A DNA stretch of 64,000 nt, taken from assembly GCA_003117195.1 (NCBI GenBank), contig BDSI01000020.1, forward strand, positions 340,146 to 404,145, in the 5' to 3' direction. Under the pieces are notes generated by a model. The model saw nothing but the letters and a program-made list of their open reading frames with translations. It had not been told where the DNA came from and made no database searches. The translations under genes were made by a program, and so were the position numbers. Position 1 is the first letter of the stretch. Every line of letters starts with the position of its first letter. Below are positions 52,101 to 63,458 of the stretch, one piece after another. The DNA is from Eudorina sp. 2006-703-Eu-15 (lineage: Eukaryota > Chlorophyta > Chlorophyceae > Chlamydomonadales > Volvocaceae).

Positions 52101-53862
52101 ATGGCGGGCGTTTGCGCTGAATCCGTGGGACGGCAAGCCTCCCCATCCTGGCCTGCCACCTACCCCGTCCCCTCCCCCACCTGCGCCCCCGCTAGACCCC
52201 CCCTTTGCATCTTGCCTCCGTGCGGTGCCGCACACTACCTGTCTGCAAAGGTAGACGGATAACCGCAGCGCCGTCGCTGGTTCCGTCTGTCCCTCGAGGG
52301 AGGGGGTCTCCACCACCGGCTTGCAGGCGCCACCGCGGCGTGCAGGACCCCGCGGGCTGCCCGTCGCCGCAGTCAGTGCCCCAGGCCAAGCCGCCTCGGC
52401 TGCGGTCAGCGCCGCCGCTGGCAGCCCGGGCTGCAGCTCCACCAGCACACCATAGCGCGGGAGGGCGGCCTCCACATCCGAGCCGAGGATCCTCATGGCC
52501 GCGATCATGGCCTCCGCGTGTCGCTCGACGTCGGAGGGCAGCCGGTCGACCGGGCCGGCTGACGAACCCGGGTCAGCGCTGGCTGTCCGGGGGCCCTGGG
52601 GGGCTATGAGCGGCTGCCAGTCCGGGGACAGCTTGAAGCTCCAGTCAAACTCCGCCTGGGGGAAGGCGACGGCGACGGTGGGGGCGACGGCGACGGCACA
52701 CGGTTTGGCTACGGAATCGGTGGTTTAGGTGGCTTGATCATATCTGAAATCGCTGGCGTGGGGCAGCTGAGGGGCGGCGGTGTTCAGGTGACTGGATGGC
52801 GTGGGAACGTGTGGCGGGGCTACCCCGTAGCCCGCATTACTACAGTTCGTAATCTTGCGTTTTAGCGGCTATGTGCCGATGGCGCTGATGCCGGGGTTCC
52901 CGCGGGGGTGCAACTATACAGGAACACCAACTGGGTCGCACCTGGAACGGCCCAACCCAAGTGCCCTAGTCAGCCCGCACAGGTGCTTGGCCGCCACCCA
53001 CAAGCGGCCCACATCTTGCTGCCCTAAATTGGCCACCACCCACGAGCGGCCCACATCTTGCTGCGAGCAGCGTAAGATGCCACTTGCGCCCCCCCATTGG
53101 TTACAATGCCTGCTAGCTATCTTAACGATTGATCCAGTGCCCCAGCTCAGCTCAGCTCAGCTCAGCTGGTTGGACACGCGCAAGCGGCAATCCCGGGTTA
53201 TGCCCGCCTTCACGTATCTGGTCCTCTCCTGGCCCTCCCTTCCTGGTCCCTCTCCTGACCCTCCCTTCCCGGCCCCCTTCCTGGCCCCATTCCTGACCCT
53301 CCCTTCCTGGTCCCATTCCTGACCCTCCCTTCCTGGCCCCTCCTTCCTGGTCCCTTTCCCGACCCTCCCTTCCTGGCCCCCTCTTGGCCCCCTTCGTGGG
53401 CCCCTTCCTGACACCTCCCTTCCTGGCTCCCTTCCTCGCCTTCTTCCCTGCCCCCTCCTCTGCCGGGCGACTCACCAGCTCCGCGTCGAGTTCCCATGCC
53501 ACACGTAGCGCCACGTCGCGCCCCGCAGACACCAGCAGGTTTTGCTTTGGAATGTACGACAGTACGACTGCCTGTCGTGCAGCAAGCTTGGCGGTTATCC
53601 GCTTCGCGTGTGCGGCATCTCTGTACGACATGACGAACATGCGTCGCGTCCGCACGGCTCCCCACACAACGGAGTCGGCTGCGCCAGCGCTGAGCTTGGC
53701 GGCTGCGTCATAGGCGGCTTCCTCATTTGCCTGTACGGCCTCGGAGAGGACGTCAGACGCGGAGACGGGCCTGCAGCCGATGAAGTGCGGCGTGAGGGCG
53801 ACAACGTTGCGGGCGCCATCAATATACGTACGCAAGCACGCGGGTCGGCGCACGCACGTCAT
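37336..53862 (-). CDS. Kp43-like subtilisin-family (S8) serine protease precursor
   Basis: 23 exons: 53862-53476, 52655-52239, 51689-51578, 51082-50976, 50345-50177, 49473-49250, 48391-48304, 47961-47899, 47453-47290, 46916-46854, 45947-45828, 44602-44465, 44030-43959, 43701-43647, 43077-43045, 42268-42194, 41740-41685, 40930-40893, 40285-40210, 39567-39535, 39154-38952, 38234-38008, 37625-37336. All phases agree; 1,069 residues. Prodomain-like ~1-305 (VVLSYIPKQNLLVSAG). Catalytic D344 (VGDTGLEVD), H411 (SGHGTSVSG), oxyanion N484 (HSNSWG), S776 (GTSFAAPL); IKPDIIAPG and the FYPGGSP...APSGILLK segment match Kp43-type subtilases. A PA-like insert (~578-684) interrupts the catalytic domain, and a beta-sandwich-like C-terminus carries GWGRMDLSGSLPL and ALVNDLDLRV. 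Probably secreted, but no signal peptide is seen at the chosen ATG, so a 5' exon may be missing. The algal hatching protease sporangin is also a subtilase; identity with it is not established. No TGTAA found soon after the stop. Confidence 0.92.
38405..38895. repeat. CA microsatellite with 22-bp CGCGCGCACGTAC sub-repeats
   Basis: (CA)n tracts at 38405-38640. From 38690 there are about seven units containing ACACACACGCGCGCACGTAC. Lies in the subtilase intron 38951-38235. Confidence 0.95.
39229..39266 (-). repeat. Partial copy of the AGACAGCGAAATCGC element (reverse)
   Basis: Minus strand reads GTCAATAAAAACAGCGGAAC then CGCAAAAAAGGG; related to the left half of the element at 24981-25069. Confidence 0.5.
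41428..41468. repeat. (CCAG)n tetranucleotide
   Basis: About ten CCAG units in a subtilase intron, followed by CATCTCCCCCCC-type repeats to about 41670. Confidence 0.9.
43097..43131. repeat. (AT)n dinucleotide next to a 33-nt exon
   Basis: About 17 AT units ending 20 nt before the acceptor of the 33-nt subtilase exon 43077-43045. Confidence 0.95.
43856..43940 (+). repeat. Dispersed AGACAGCGAAATCGC element, second full copy
   Basis: Matches 24981-25069 over its length, with the right end (TAGTTGTCCGGTTGGC, TGACGCC) almost identical. Antisense to the host subtilase gene and adjacent to the donor of exon 13. Confidence 0.85.
45188..45222. repeat. (ATGG)n tetranucleotide
   Basis: Eight ATGG units, intronic in the subtilase gene. 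Confidence 0.9.
45370..45825. repeat. (CCCCRG)n hexanucleotide array, GGGGCY on the sense strand
   Basis: About 75 hexamers, CCCCAG or CCCCGG in irregular order. On the sense (minus) strand it begins a few nt after the 5' splice site at 45827, so the intron starts with a long GGGGCC/GGGGCT run. Confidence 0.95.
46300..46630. repeat. CCCCAACCCCGCCCGGC-type degenerate minisatellite
   Basis: Irregular units of about 16-20 bp in the subtilase intron 46853-45948. Confidence 0.8.
47165..47285. repeat. ~22-bp CCCTCCCTCACCCCCCTCCC minisatellite
   Basis: Five to six units directly after the donor of subtilase exon 9 (the intron starts at 47289 on the minus strand). Confidence 0.85.
48639..48962. repeat. 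(ACCCC)n pentanucleotide array
   Basis: About sixty units with poly-C interruptions, in subtilase intron 49249-48392. The sense strand is (GGGGT)n. Confidence 0.95.
50396..50418 (-). repeat. Intron-associated dispersed element, copy 17
   Basis: GTTGGTAGACATATTGAAAC on the plus strand; sense for the subtilase gene, about 50 nt upstream of the acceptor of exon 5 (the exon with the catalytic Asp). Confidence 0.75.
53220..53445. repeat. ~26-bp CCCTTCCTGGCCCC-type minisatellite
   Basis: Roughly eight imperfect units of TCCTGACCCTCCCTTCCTGG with variable spacing, in the first subtilase intron. Confidence 0.85.
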
Positions 53863-56800
53863 TACGCAACCGGGACATATAACATAGGACGCATCCGTAT
53901 AGCTTCATTGCTGAATCGCGAGCAGGAATAGGGCAAGAAGCCCTTCAGTTGTGATGGTGACTGTGAAACGCCTTATTTATTACTGACCTTAGCTCAATTC
54001 GCCCGTTTGCCAGAACCACCTCCTTTGCGTATGACCGATATACTAATAAAACGTGCATCAGGATTACGGACGGAACAAACATATTGTTCACAATTGCCAT
54101 AATATTAGTACTTGTTCTACACCTAAGCATTACTTGCCATCGTCAGCAATTCATCAGGAAGGTTAAACATTCCTAATGATCGTTACACATACGATAATGG
54201 ATAAGGTCGCTGGTCTGCATGGTCATCGGTTAGATGTAGAAACTTGACAAAGAGTAACGCGTTTTGCACTCTCTTGAAATTAAAAGTAACTGTGAGTGTG
54301 GTTCTGTAGAAATTTTCATGCTCGCCGCAGTTAAGGTCGCCAACCGTACGGGGTTTCTTATGGAGGGCGCCATCCGAATTAGGCCGATTCCTGTGATACC
54401 CATTGGCATGATGCTTGTTAGAGTTCACATGTTAATTCTTCTATGATCAGGTAAATGCGTGGTAACAATGCAACGTAGCGTGATAATGCACGCATGCGGA
54501 GGTTCCCATTGGACTGCATTTCGGCTGAGGTTATTGGTAAACAAGGAAGCTGAATATATGGGTCTCAAAGTCATCATGTGCGTTATATGCAGTAATCGGG
54601 GGATCTCACACCTCACAGAAGAGGAAGGGAACAGAAAACTACTGCAAATACTGCTATCAAAGACCGCGAATCGGGAATGAAGCGGTGGCGTGCGGATTCG
54701 CATTCCGGAAATTCGCTCGTATAATCGCGATATGGCGAGGCATGCCGTGAACCACCTTCATCTGAGACATCTGAGACTGTCCAGTATCTTATTCTCGCTG
54801 GAGCTACAAAAATAACCCCTTGCATCAACGGCCGTCGAAGCAAAGCGCCGGTGCTCTGCAGCTCCGTAGCTTCAATGAAGCTTCTTGCGTCACTTTTCGC
54901 ATCTTGTTGCGAATCGCCGCGGAGCGCAGGATCACACCATCAGTAATCAATTTGTTTCACATGTCATTTCTGCGCATTCTCGTACTAAAGCGACCCTGAG
55001 AAAATAACCGTATTGATTAAAGACGCCCGCCGCCCGTATATCACCGCAGGCATTAACACCGTTGCAGGATTCCCTGCCTTTGACCAATGCCACGTGGTCT
55101 CACCAAGCACGCTTTACAAGGCGCATACCGCGGGAGAAGATTGCTGTCGTTGCAGGATCACGAACTTCGGGACAACCTGCAACGAATTCATTTGTCACGT
55201 ACGAAAGCGGGATGGACGTCGGCGTCAGCCACCGCCCCGCTGGACGACGTGTATCCCTCACTGCCTGACCCCAATCGCTAGGGAGCGGGAGGGAGAGAGT
55301 GGCTGGCTTCCCAGACACACGGCACTCGCGCGTGGTGGGCCCAGATCCCCCCAGAAAAGGAAGAGAGGGAGAGAAGGAGAACCGATATTGGTGTTAAGCC
55401 GGCTGGCTCAACACTTGCACACTCGCAAGGCGCTGGCGATACACTAGAATTGGTTGAAAAGTACCGTCTGGGTCTGTAACGCTGTAAGGGCTGACCCTTC
55501 CACATACATACGTCCCGCGTTCCTCCGCTCGTCCTCCCTCCAACATGCGTTCCCGACCGTTCCCACCCAACGAGATACGACACAGCAAGCCTCCGGGTTT
55601 GAGACGGCGAATGAGTATGCCTTGCGCGTGTATGAGCTGCTGCCCCGCTGTTGCCCTCCGGTGCGGGCACTGGGGTGTTATCACTGATCATCAGGGTCGC
55701 ATGTCGGTTTGCGGGGCTCTTGCGTCAGGAATGCAGACTTCCGTCAATGTCAACTTCCGTAAAGAGGCGGGGATTAGGAAGGGAAACGACCGAGTGATCA
55801 GTTCCCGTTTGCAGGTACCCGTACAGCTCTGTATTCGCCCAAGGAAACCTGTTCATATAGAATTCATATAGAACACTATGGTCGAGCACGGCGGGTCACC
55901 CCTACCCAGTAAACGTTCTTCAAGACGCCGTCTGTATCATTATTACTGTGGTGCTGATTATCAAACATAGCTGGTGATGGCACAGTTCGTCGTTTCCGGG
56001 AATCCGCTTCCGCTATGTTTCGCACCATACAGTAGTCGCAGCGTCGGTAGCGTTGATGCACGCTAACCTGAAAGTTGAAGCACGTATAAATACCATTCAT
56101 GATGCGAAGATGCAAAGGGAAACTGTCGAATTATTAATTGCGTTTGTTCGAAGTTCACGGCGCCTGACGGCGCAACCCATCAGGCCACCAGTGGGTGAAA
56201 ACGAAGGGTGACCAAGGTATAATAGCTATCCACCGATAGATATTTTATGTCATTATGCGCCTCGACTCTGTGTGGGAGGCGGACGTTGTAAGATGGTCGA
56301 GCGAGAGATCTGCAACCTTCTGCAACGGCACAATCCTAAAGAGATCGCAATTATGTAGATATGTAATGGTTCAACGCCTTTTTATAGAGCACCACCGCCT
56401 GTTCATTTGTGACGTCATCCGGGAGACGTCGCCGTGTACTTTGTCAAAGAGGCAGGGGTCGAAGGTGTGGTTACGAACACGCGTCATGCTACCGTGCGGC
56501 GGCGGTCTGCCTTGGCCCGTACCCTTGCCCGTACATCTGTGGTACCATGCACCGACGTGCGCGCAAGACACAAAACATTACAACCAATAATTTAAGTTCG
56601 ATGTGTCCTTTGAACCCATTCTTCGGTTCTTGCTACCCTAAGCCTCCTGGCGGTGCAGACGGACACGTCATTGGCGCAATTTGCGTCCTCTAGGTGAGAT
56701 TTATGCTTCCATTCGCCTTTGCTTTTGATATGACGCCTGTGTAGCAGGTAATATGGGCATACTGTGTGCATGAATCTCAACCCGCGAAGACGGCGCGTAC

Positions 56801-59200
56801 AGCAGCCATAAGGAAACCTATGGACATATGTATTTTCTTACTCTAAAATTGATATAGTATCCATTTCGACTACCAACTGTTGTAATGTTGAAGATGTCAA
56901 CTGCGTCGCGTATCGCGCTGCGGCCGAGCCAAGCTTTCGCTAAAACAAAACCCCAAAATAGATTTAAGGATAACCTGTAAATTTAAAGATGTGCACCTGT
57001 GTGCACGTTGAATGGCGCAGTGTGTTTTCTTTTCCAGACATCGCGATATAAGTTCCTTTCTCGCCCGCCTGAGCCGTCTCGCATCGCGAAGAATGTTCTC
57101 GAAGAGTTCCGATGTGCAGCAGCTGCCTTGATCCAAATCATCGAAAACAGCGGCGTCCCCAAGTACCTTCGAATAACAACAATTTTAAACATCCACAAGT
57201 TATATTCGTTATCAAACCACAGTTAAAACAAGCCATTCATTGAGCGAGATAGCGCCCAGGTCGCTCGCCGCAACTCACGGCTCGACATCCCGTCTGATCC
57301 CGTCTGATCCCGTTATTCAAAGCATTGTTTTCGGTATCTCATACGCACTGGGTTTTACAAGATGTTACATGATTGGTATTACATACCTCACTGAATTGAT
57401 GTGTCGTCCTCCCCTGCTTACAAACGTTTGCAACGATGTAATGCGACAGGATTCGATAACCGGATGATATGGCAATCGCCGATAATATTAAGACAATTAT
57501 AATGACTTGTTTTATGGTATTGCTGCTGGAGCGTGGAACAGGGCTCCGTTGGCTCGACAGCCTTGCCGACATACAGCGCCTCGACCAAGAAGAGGACAGA
57601 AGAGACTCTGTCGATATTCCAGTGTTACCCTTTACCATTGCGCCGATGTCAATGTCCTATTGGTTTGTCTGCTAAGATTCTGACTACCGTCTTGGGCAGG
57701 CATGGGCCAAGTACGTGCCCTTTGACAAGCCCGTAGAAGCGTTAACGAAAATATCAATATGTTATTGTGGACCCCCCGGGTCAATGGTGACAGCCATAGC
57801 CGCCTCAGCACACACTGCAATAACGAAACCGCGCCAGCTTGGCGCACCGGACAGGCCCCAAAAGTGCCTTGCTTCGTGACCTTGCCGGAGGTAAAAGCAA
57901 GTCTGCCACCCAAGAGTCGCATGCGCCCCTCGTGAAATCCTTGTCTGTTTAGAGCCGCTCGGCAGCGTATCTGTATGACGATTCAGTTTGTGTATAACAT
58001 TTGTGGAGCCCTGGGGAGCCTCAAGTAGGAGGCAGCTGATAACCCACTCCCTCAGAATCCCTGTTACCTAGAAGTGATGAAGCCCCATGGATGAGACGTG
58101 AAGCTCAGGTGCAACAACTTGAATGAATGAATGAACGTTACAGCGGACCCCAAAGGGATCAACAGTGTATAGTTGCAACGGTTGTGCTGCACTTGCTGGT
58201 TCCAGTCCGATATATACATCTGTATCGATTCGAAGTGAAGCTGATGGCTGGGCCCCAGCTGGGGCCGTTCAAAAGGGCGACGGGGCACGGGGGGAGACAT
58301 GATGACAGCCCGACCTTACACTCCGTGGCCACCCCATGTCCCGAGCCGCAGCCAGACGACGCCGTCCGACGTGAACAACAGGTCCCCCTTCCCGGCCCGC
58401 CCAGCCAGGTCCACCACTAAGAAGCAACACGTGCAGCCCTGCCCGGTGCCCGCACCCCAACACCCGGTTGCGCGCCGCAGGCTAGCGACAACGCCACCCC
58501 ACAGCCCACACCGCACCGAACCTGGTAGGACACCCCGTTCCCGAAACGAATCCCTCCCGAGGCGAACGCGGCGCGGAAAAACCGAACGGGGCGAATGCAA
58601 AAAACCGCGCCGCAGCCCCAGGCGGGTTGGGGGCTCGAGGGTCCAGGCCCCCGGCCCCCACCACCATGACGTACGCACACCTCAAACCCGCGCCCACTCC
58701 CTAATGGACAGTGCGCCCCCGGGCGCCGCGCTTCCAATCCCGTACGGGACGAGTCGCGCCCCCCGAGGTTGAACCCCGCAGCCCCCTCTAGCCACTGCAC
58801 GGTACTCGATCTTCCGCCGGAGTCCCCTCTTGATTGCAGTATCGATCCCAAGACCATCGAAGCTTTGGGCTGCACTGAGTGAAGCACGAACTGCAGGGTG
58901 GGCACGAGCCGGGCAGCGAAATGTCGGGAGAAGGATGTGACAGCACGAAAGCATGAGTGCTATGATCTTGTGAAGGTAAAGTGAACCTAGAACTATAGAC
59001 CGCCTCGGAAGCAGCGTCAGCAGCGTTGTCATAGCGTTACAGACGTGATGTACCTGCGACCTCATAGCTTCGCTCCATCCGCCATTGAAAAGGATTAGCT
59101 TGTAGTAGTTGCAAATCGGAAGCATTTTCCCTGCATTCCGACTCCTATGAGCTTGTCCTGGCTTCGCTTTGGCCTGCCCGTAGCCACCCTGTAGTTCAAA
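53863..59200. other. Lower-GC stretch with no recognisable gene
   Basis: About 4.3 kb (53900-58250) is clearly AT-richer than the rest of the window; 58260-58900 is GC-rich again. Open frames are short on both strands, lack homopolymer-rich algal coding character, and show no recognisable domain, transposase, reverse transcriptase or RNA gene. It could be old transposon debris or promoter-distal intergenic sequence. Confidence 0.5.
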
Positions 59201-59201
59201 C

Positions 59202-62200
59202 ATGTACCGAAAAACAACAACATCCCTCCAGCGGTCCAGCTCCCTCGCCAGCCCTCCAGCGGTCCAGCTCCATCGCCAGCCGTCCAGCGGTCCAGCTCCG
59301 TCGCCAGCCGTCAAGCGGAACAGCTCAACCAGCCGCCTAGCAATACTGTGGTCCATTGACCCGGCCCCTGTCACGACCGCGATCGCGGACCCATCCCCAA
59401 CCTCAACTGCGGCCCCGACCCATGCCCCCGCCCCGGCCCCGGCCCTGACCCCGGCCCCGGCCCTGGCCCGACCCATGACCGGACCCAGGTTCCGGAACCT
59501 GCACCTCCATTTTCATCGCCAGCCCTCCAGCGGCCCATCTCCATCGCCAGCCCCCCAGCGGTCCAGGTCCGTCGCCAGCCCTCAAGCGGTCCAGCTCCGT
59601 CGCCAGCCCTCAAGCGGTCCAGCTCCGTCGCCAGCCCTCCAGCGGTCCGGCTCCGTCGCCATCCCTCCAGCAGTCCAGCTCCGTCGCCAGCCCTCCAGCG
59701 GTCCAGCTCCGTCGCCAGCCCTCCAGCGGTCCAGCTCCGTCGCCAGCCCTCCAGCGGTCCAGCTCCGTCGCCAGCCCTCCAGCGGTCCAGCTCCATCGCC
59801 AGCCCTCCAGGGGTCCAGCTCAACCAGCCGCCTAGCAATGCTGTGGTCCATTGACCCGGCCCCTATCACGGCCACGATCCCGGGCCCATCCCCGACGACA
59901 ACTGCGGCCCCGACCCATGCCCCCGCCCCGGCCACGGCCCTGACCCCGCCCTCGGCCCTTGCCCGCCCATGACCCGGACTCAGGCACCGGAACCTGCCCC
60001 TCCATTTCGATCGCCAGCCCTCCAGCCGTCCAACTCCGTCTCCAGCCCTCCAGCGGTCCAGCTCCGTCGCCAGCCCTCCAGCGGTCCAGCTCCGTCGCCA
60101 GCCCTCCAGCGGTCCGGCTCCGTCGACAGCCCTCCAGCCGTCCAGCTCCGTCGCCAGCCCTCCAGCCGTCCAGCTCCAACGCCAGCCCTCCAGCGGTCCG
60201 GCTCCGTCGCCAGCCCCCAGCGGTCCAGCTCCGTCGCCAGCCCTCCAGCGGTCCAGCTCCAACGCCAGCCCTCCAGCGGTCCAGCTCCGTCGCCAGCCCT
60301 CCAGCAGTCCAGCTCCGTCGCCAGCCCTCCAGCGGTCCGGCTCCGTCGCCAGCCCTCCAGCAGTCCAGCTCCGTCGCCAGCCCTCCAGCGGTCCAGCTCC
60401 GTCGACAGCTCTCCAGCGGTCCGGCTCCGTCGACAGCCCTCCAGCGGTCCAGCTCCATCGCCAGCCCTCCAGCGGTCCAGCTCCGTCGCCAGCCCTCCAG
60501 CGGTCCAGCTCCATCGCCAGCCCTCCAGGGGTCCAGCTCAACCAGCCGCCTAGCAATGCTGTGGTCCATTGACCCGGCCCCTATCACGGCCACGATCCCG
60601 GGCCCATCCCCGACGACAACTGCGGCCCCGACCCATGCCCCCGCCCCGGCCACGGCCCTGACCCCGCCCTCGGCCCTTGCCCGCCCCATGACCCGGACTC
60701 AGGCACCGGAACCTGCCCCTCCATTTCGATCGCCAGCCCTCCAGCCGTCCAACTCCGTCTCCAGCCCTCCAGCGGTCCAGCTCCGTCGCCAGCCCTCCAG
60801 CGGTCCAGCTCCGTCGCCAGCCCTCCAGCGGTCCGGCTCCGTCGACAGCCCTCCAGCCGTCCAGCTCCGTCGCCAGCCCTCCAGCCGTCCAGCTCCAACG
60901 CCAGCCCTCCAGCGGTCCGGCTCCGTCGCCAGCCCCCCAGCGGTCCAGCTCCGTCGCCAGCCCTCCAGCGGTCCAGCTCCAACGCCAGCCCTCCAGCGGT
61001 CCAGCTCCGTCGCCAGCCCTCCAGCAGTCCAGCTCCGTCGCCAGCCCTCCAGCGGTCCGGCTCCGTCGCCAGCCCTCCAGCAGTCCAGCTCCGTCGCCAG
61101 CCCTCCAGCGGTCCAGCTCCATCGCCAGCCCTCCAGCGGTCCAGCTCCGTCGCCAGCCCTCCAGCGGTCCAGCTCCATCGCCAGCCCTCCAGGGGTCCAG
61201 CTCAACCAGCCGCCTAGCAATGCTGTGGTCCATTGACCCGGCCCCTATCACGGCCACGATCCCGGGCCCATCCCCGACGACAACTGCGGCCCCGACCCAT
61301 GCCCCCGCCCCGGCCACGGCCCTGACCCCGCCCTCGGCCCTTGCCCGCCCCATGACCCGGACTCAGGCACCGGAACCTGCCCCTCCATTTCGATCGCCAG
61401 CCCTCCAGCCGTCCAACTCCGTCTCCAGCCCTCCAGCGGTCCAGCTCCGTCGCCAGCCCTCCAGCGGTCCAACTCCGTCTCCAGCCCTCCAGCGGTCCAG
61501 CTCCATCGCCAGCCCTCCAGGGGTCCAGCTCAACCAGCCGCCTAGCAATGCTGTGGTCCATTGACCCGGCCCCTATCACGGCCACGATCCCGGGCCCATC
61601 CCCGACGACAGCTGCGGCCCCGACCCATGCCCCCGCCCCGGCCACGGCCCTGACCCCGCCCTCGGCCCTTGCCCGCCCCATGACCCGGACTCAGGCACCG
61701 GAACCTGCCCCTCCATTTCGATCGCCAGCCCTCCAGCCGTCCAACTCCGTCTCCAGCCCTCCAGCGGTCCAGCTCCGTCGCCAGCCCTCCAGCGGTCCAG
61801 CTCCGTCGCCAGCCCTCCAGCGGTCCAACTCCGTCTCCAGCCCTCCAGCGGTCCAGCTCCATCGCCAGCCCTCCAGGGGTCCAGCTCAACCAGCCGCCTA
61901 GCAATGCTGTGGTCCATTGACCCGGCCCCTATCACGGCCACGATCCCGGGCCCATCCCCGACGACAACTGCGGCCCCGACCCATGCCCCCGCCCCGGCCA
62001 CGGCCCTGACCCCGCCCTCGGCCCTTGCCCGCCCCATGACCCGGACTCAGGCACCGGAACCTGCCCCTCCATTTCGATCGCCAGCCCTCCAGCCGTCCAA
62101 CTCCGTCTCCAGCCCTCCAGCGGTCCAGCTCCGTCGCCAGCCCTCCAGCGGTCCAGCTCCGTCGCCAGCCCTCCAGCGGTCCAACTCCGTCTCCAGCCCT

Positions 62201-62995
62201 CCAGCGGTCCAGCTCCATCGCCAGCCCTCCAGGGGTCCAGCTCAACCAGCCGCCTAGCAATGCTGTGGTCCATTGACCCGGCCCCTATCACGGCCACGAT
62301 CCCGGGCCCATCCCCGACGACAGCTGCGGCCCCGACCCATGCCCCCGCCCCGGCCACGGCCCTGACCCCGCCCTCGGCCCTTGCCCGCCCCATGACCCGG
62401 ACTCAGGCACCGGAACCTGCCCCTCCATTTCGATCGCCAGCCCTCCAGCCGTCCAACTCCGTCTCCAGCCCTCCAGCGGTCCAGCTCCGTCGCCAGCCCT
62501 CCAGCGGTCCAGCTCCGTCGCCAGCCCTCCAGCGGTCCAACTCCGTCTCCAGCCCTCCAGCGGTCCAGCTCCATCGCCAGCCCTCCAGGGGTCCAGCTCA
62601 ACCAGCCGCCTAGCAATGCTGTGGTCCATTGACCCGGCCCCTATCACGGCCACGATCCCGGGCCCATCCCCGACGACAACTGCGGCCCCGACCCATGCCC
62701 CCGCCCCGGCCACGGCCCTGACCCCGCCCTCGGCCCTTGCCCGCCCCATGACCCGGACTCAGGCACCGGAACCTGCCCCTCCATTTCGATCGCCAGCCCT
62801 CCAGCCGTCCAACTCCGTCTCCAGCCCTCCAGCGGTCCAGCTCCGTCGCCAGCCCTCCAGCGGTCCAGCTCCGTCGCCAGCCCTCCAGCGGTCCAACTCC
62901 GTCTCCAGCCCTCCAGCGGTCCAGCTCCGCCGCCAGCCCTCCAGCGGTCCAGCTCCGTCGCCAGACCTCCAGCGGTCCATTTTTATTGCCAGCCC
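59202..62995. repeat. 28-bp minisatellite in higher-order repeats
   Basis: Basic unit of 28 bp containing CCAGCCCTCCAGCGGTCCAG. Blocks of 4-20 units alternate with a ~190-bp spacer that starts CAATGCTGTGGTCCATTGAC and ends CCTCCATTTCGAT. Spacer starts fall near 59342, 59836, 60553, 61218, 61546, 61902, 62258 and 62614; the last three intervals are exactly 356 bp and the one before is 328 (one 28-mer less). Because 28 is not a multiple of 3 and the unit lacks stops, long open frames appear on both strands. These are not called as genes. Confidence 0.95.
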
Positions 62996-63458
62996 TCCGT
63001 TCTATGTGAGGGATGGTGGCAGGTCCAGGGTTGGAAAAGGCACGACTTAAGGACGCTCTGAAGTACAACAGCACCGTTGTCTAGGTTTGGGAATCGAAGT
63101 CACCTCCCTACCCTGTCATGTACATGGGCATTCGGCTTTGACTCGACTCATTGCCCGTGTTAAACAAAATGCGCACGAGGTCAGTGATTGGTAGGCCATT
63201 GATACCTGCAGGTTTCCTGAGTGAAACGAAAACCACGGTTTTCTGTGTACATGCCGTAAGTGTCTTCGGCTGACAGTGAGTACGGCGGGGCCGTACGGTT
63301 GCGAGTGCGCGCAAGTCGCGGAGAGCGCGACTGAAAAGAGTGATTTCGTCACCCCGGAAAATTAGAAGCCATAGGATCAGGAGGCCTTCTAGTGCCAGAT
63401 ACTACGGTTGCGCCGCCGTGTCCCAGCCATCCTCCGGCTGCCTCGGTGAATCTCATGA
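62996..63458. other. Short unassigned stretch right of the satellite
   Basis: About 460 bp with small open frames on both strands and no recognisable feature. Confidence 0.5.

Noticed and set aside
53863..59200. tRNA, snRNA or rRNA genes in the low-GC stretch
   Set aside because: No intact B-box-plus-acceptor arrangement or rRNA-like segment was recognised by eye; a covariance-model scan would be decisive.
59582..63074. Long open frames on both strands (up to about 425 residues) across the satellite
   Set aside because: The 28-bp unit has no stop in any frame, so frames open automatically; peptides are 28-residue super-repeats on both strands with no non-repetitive domain.
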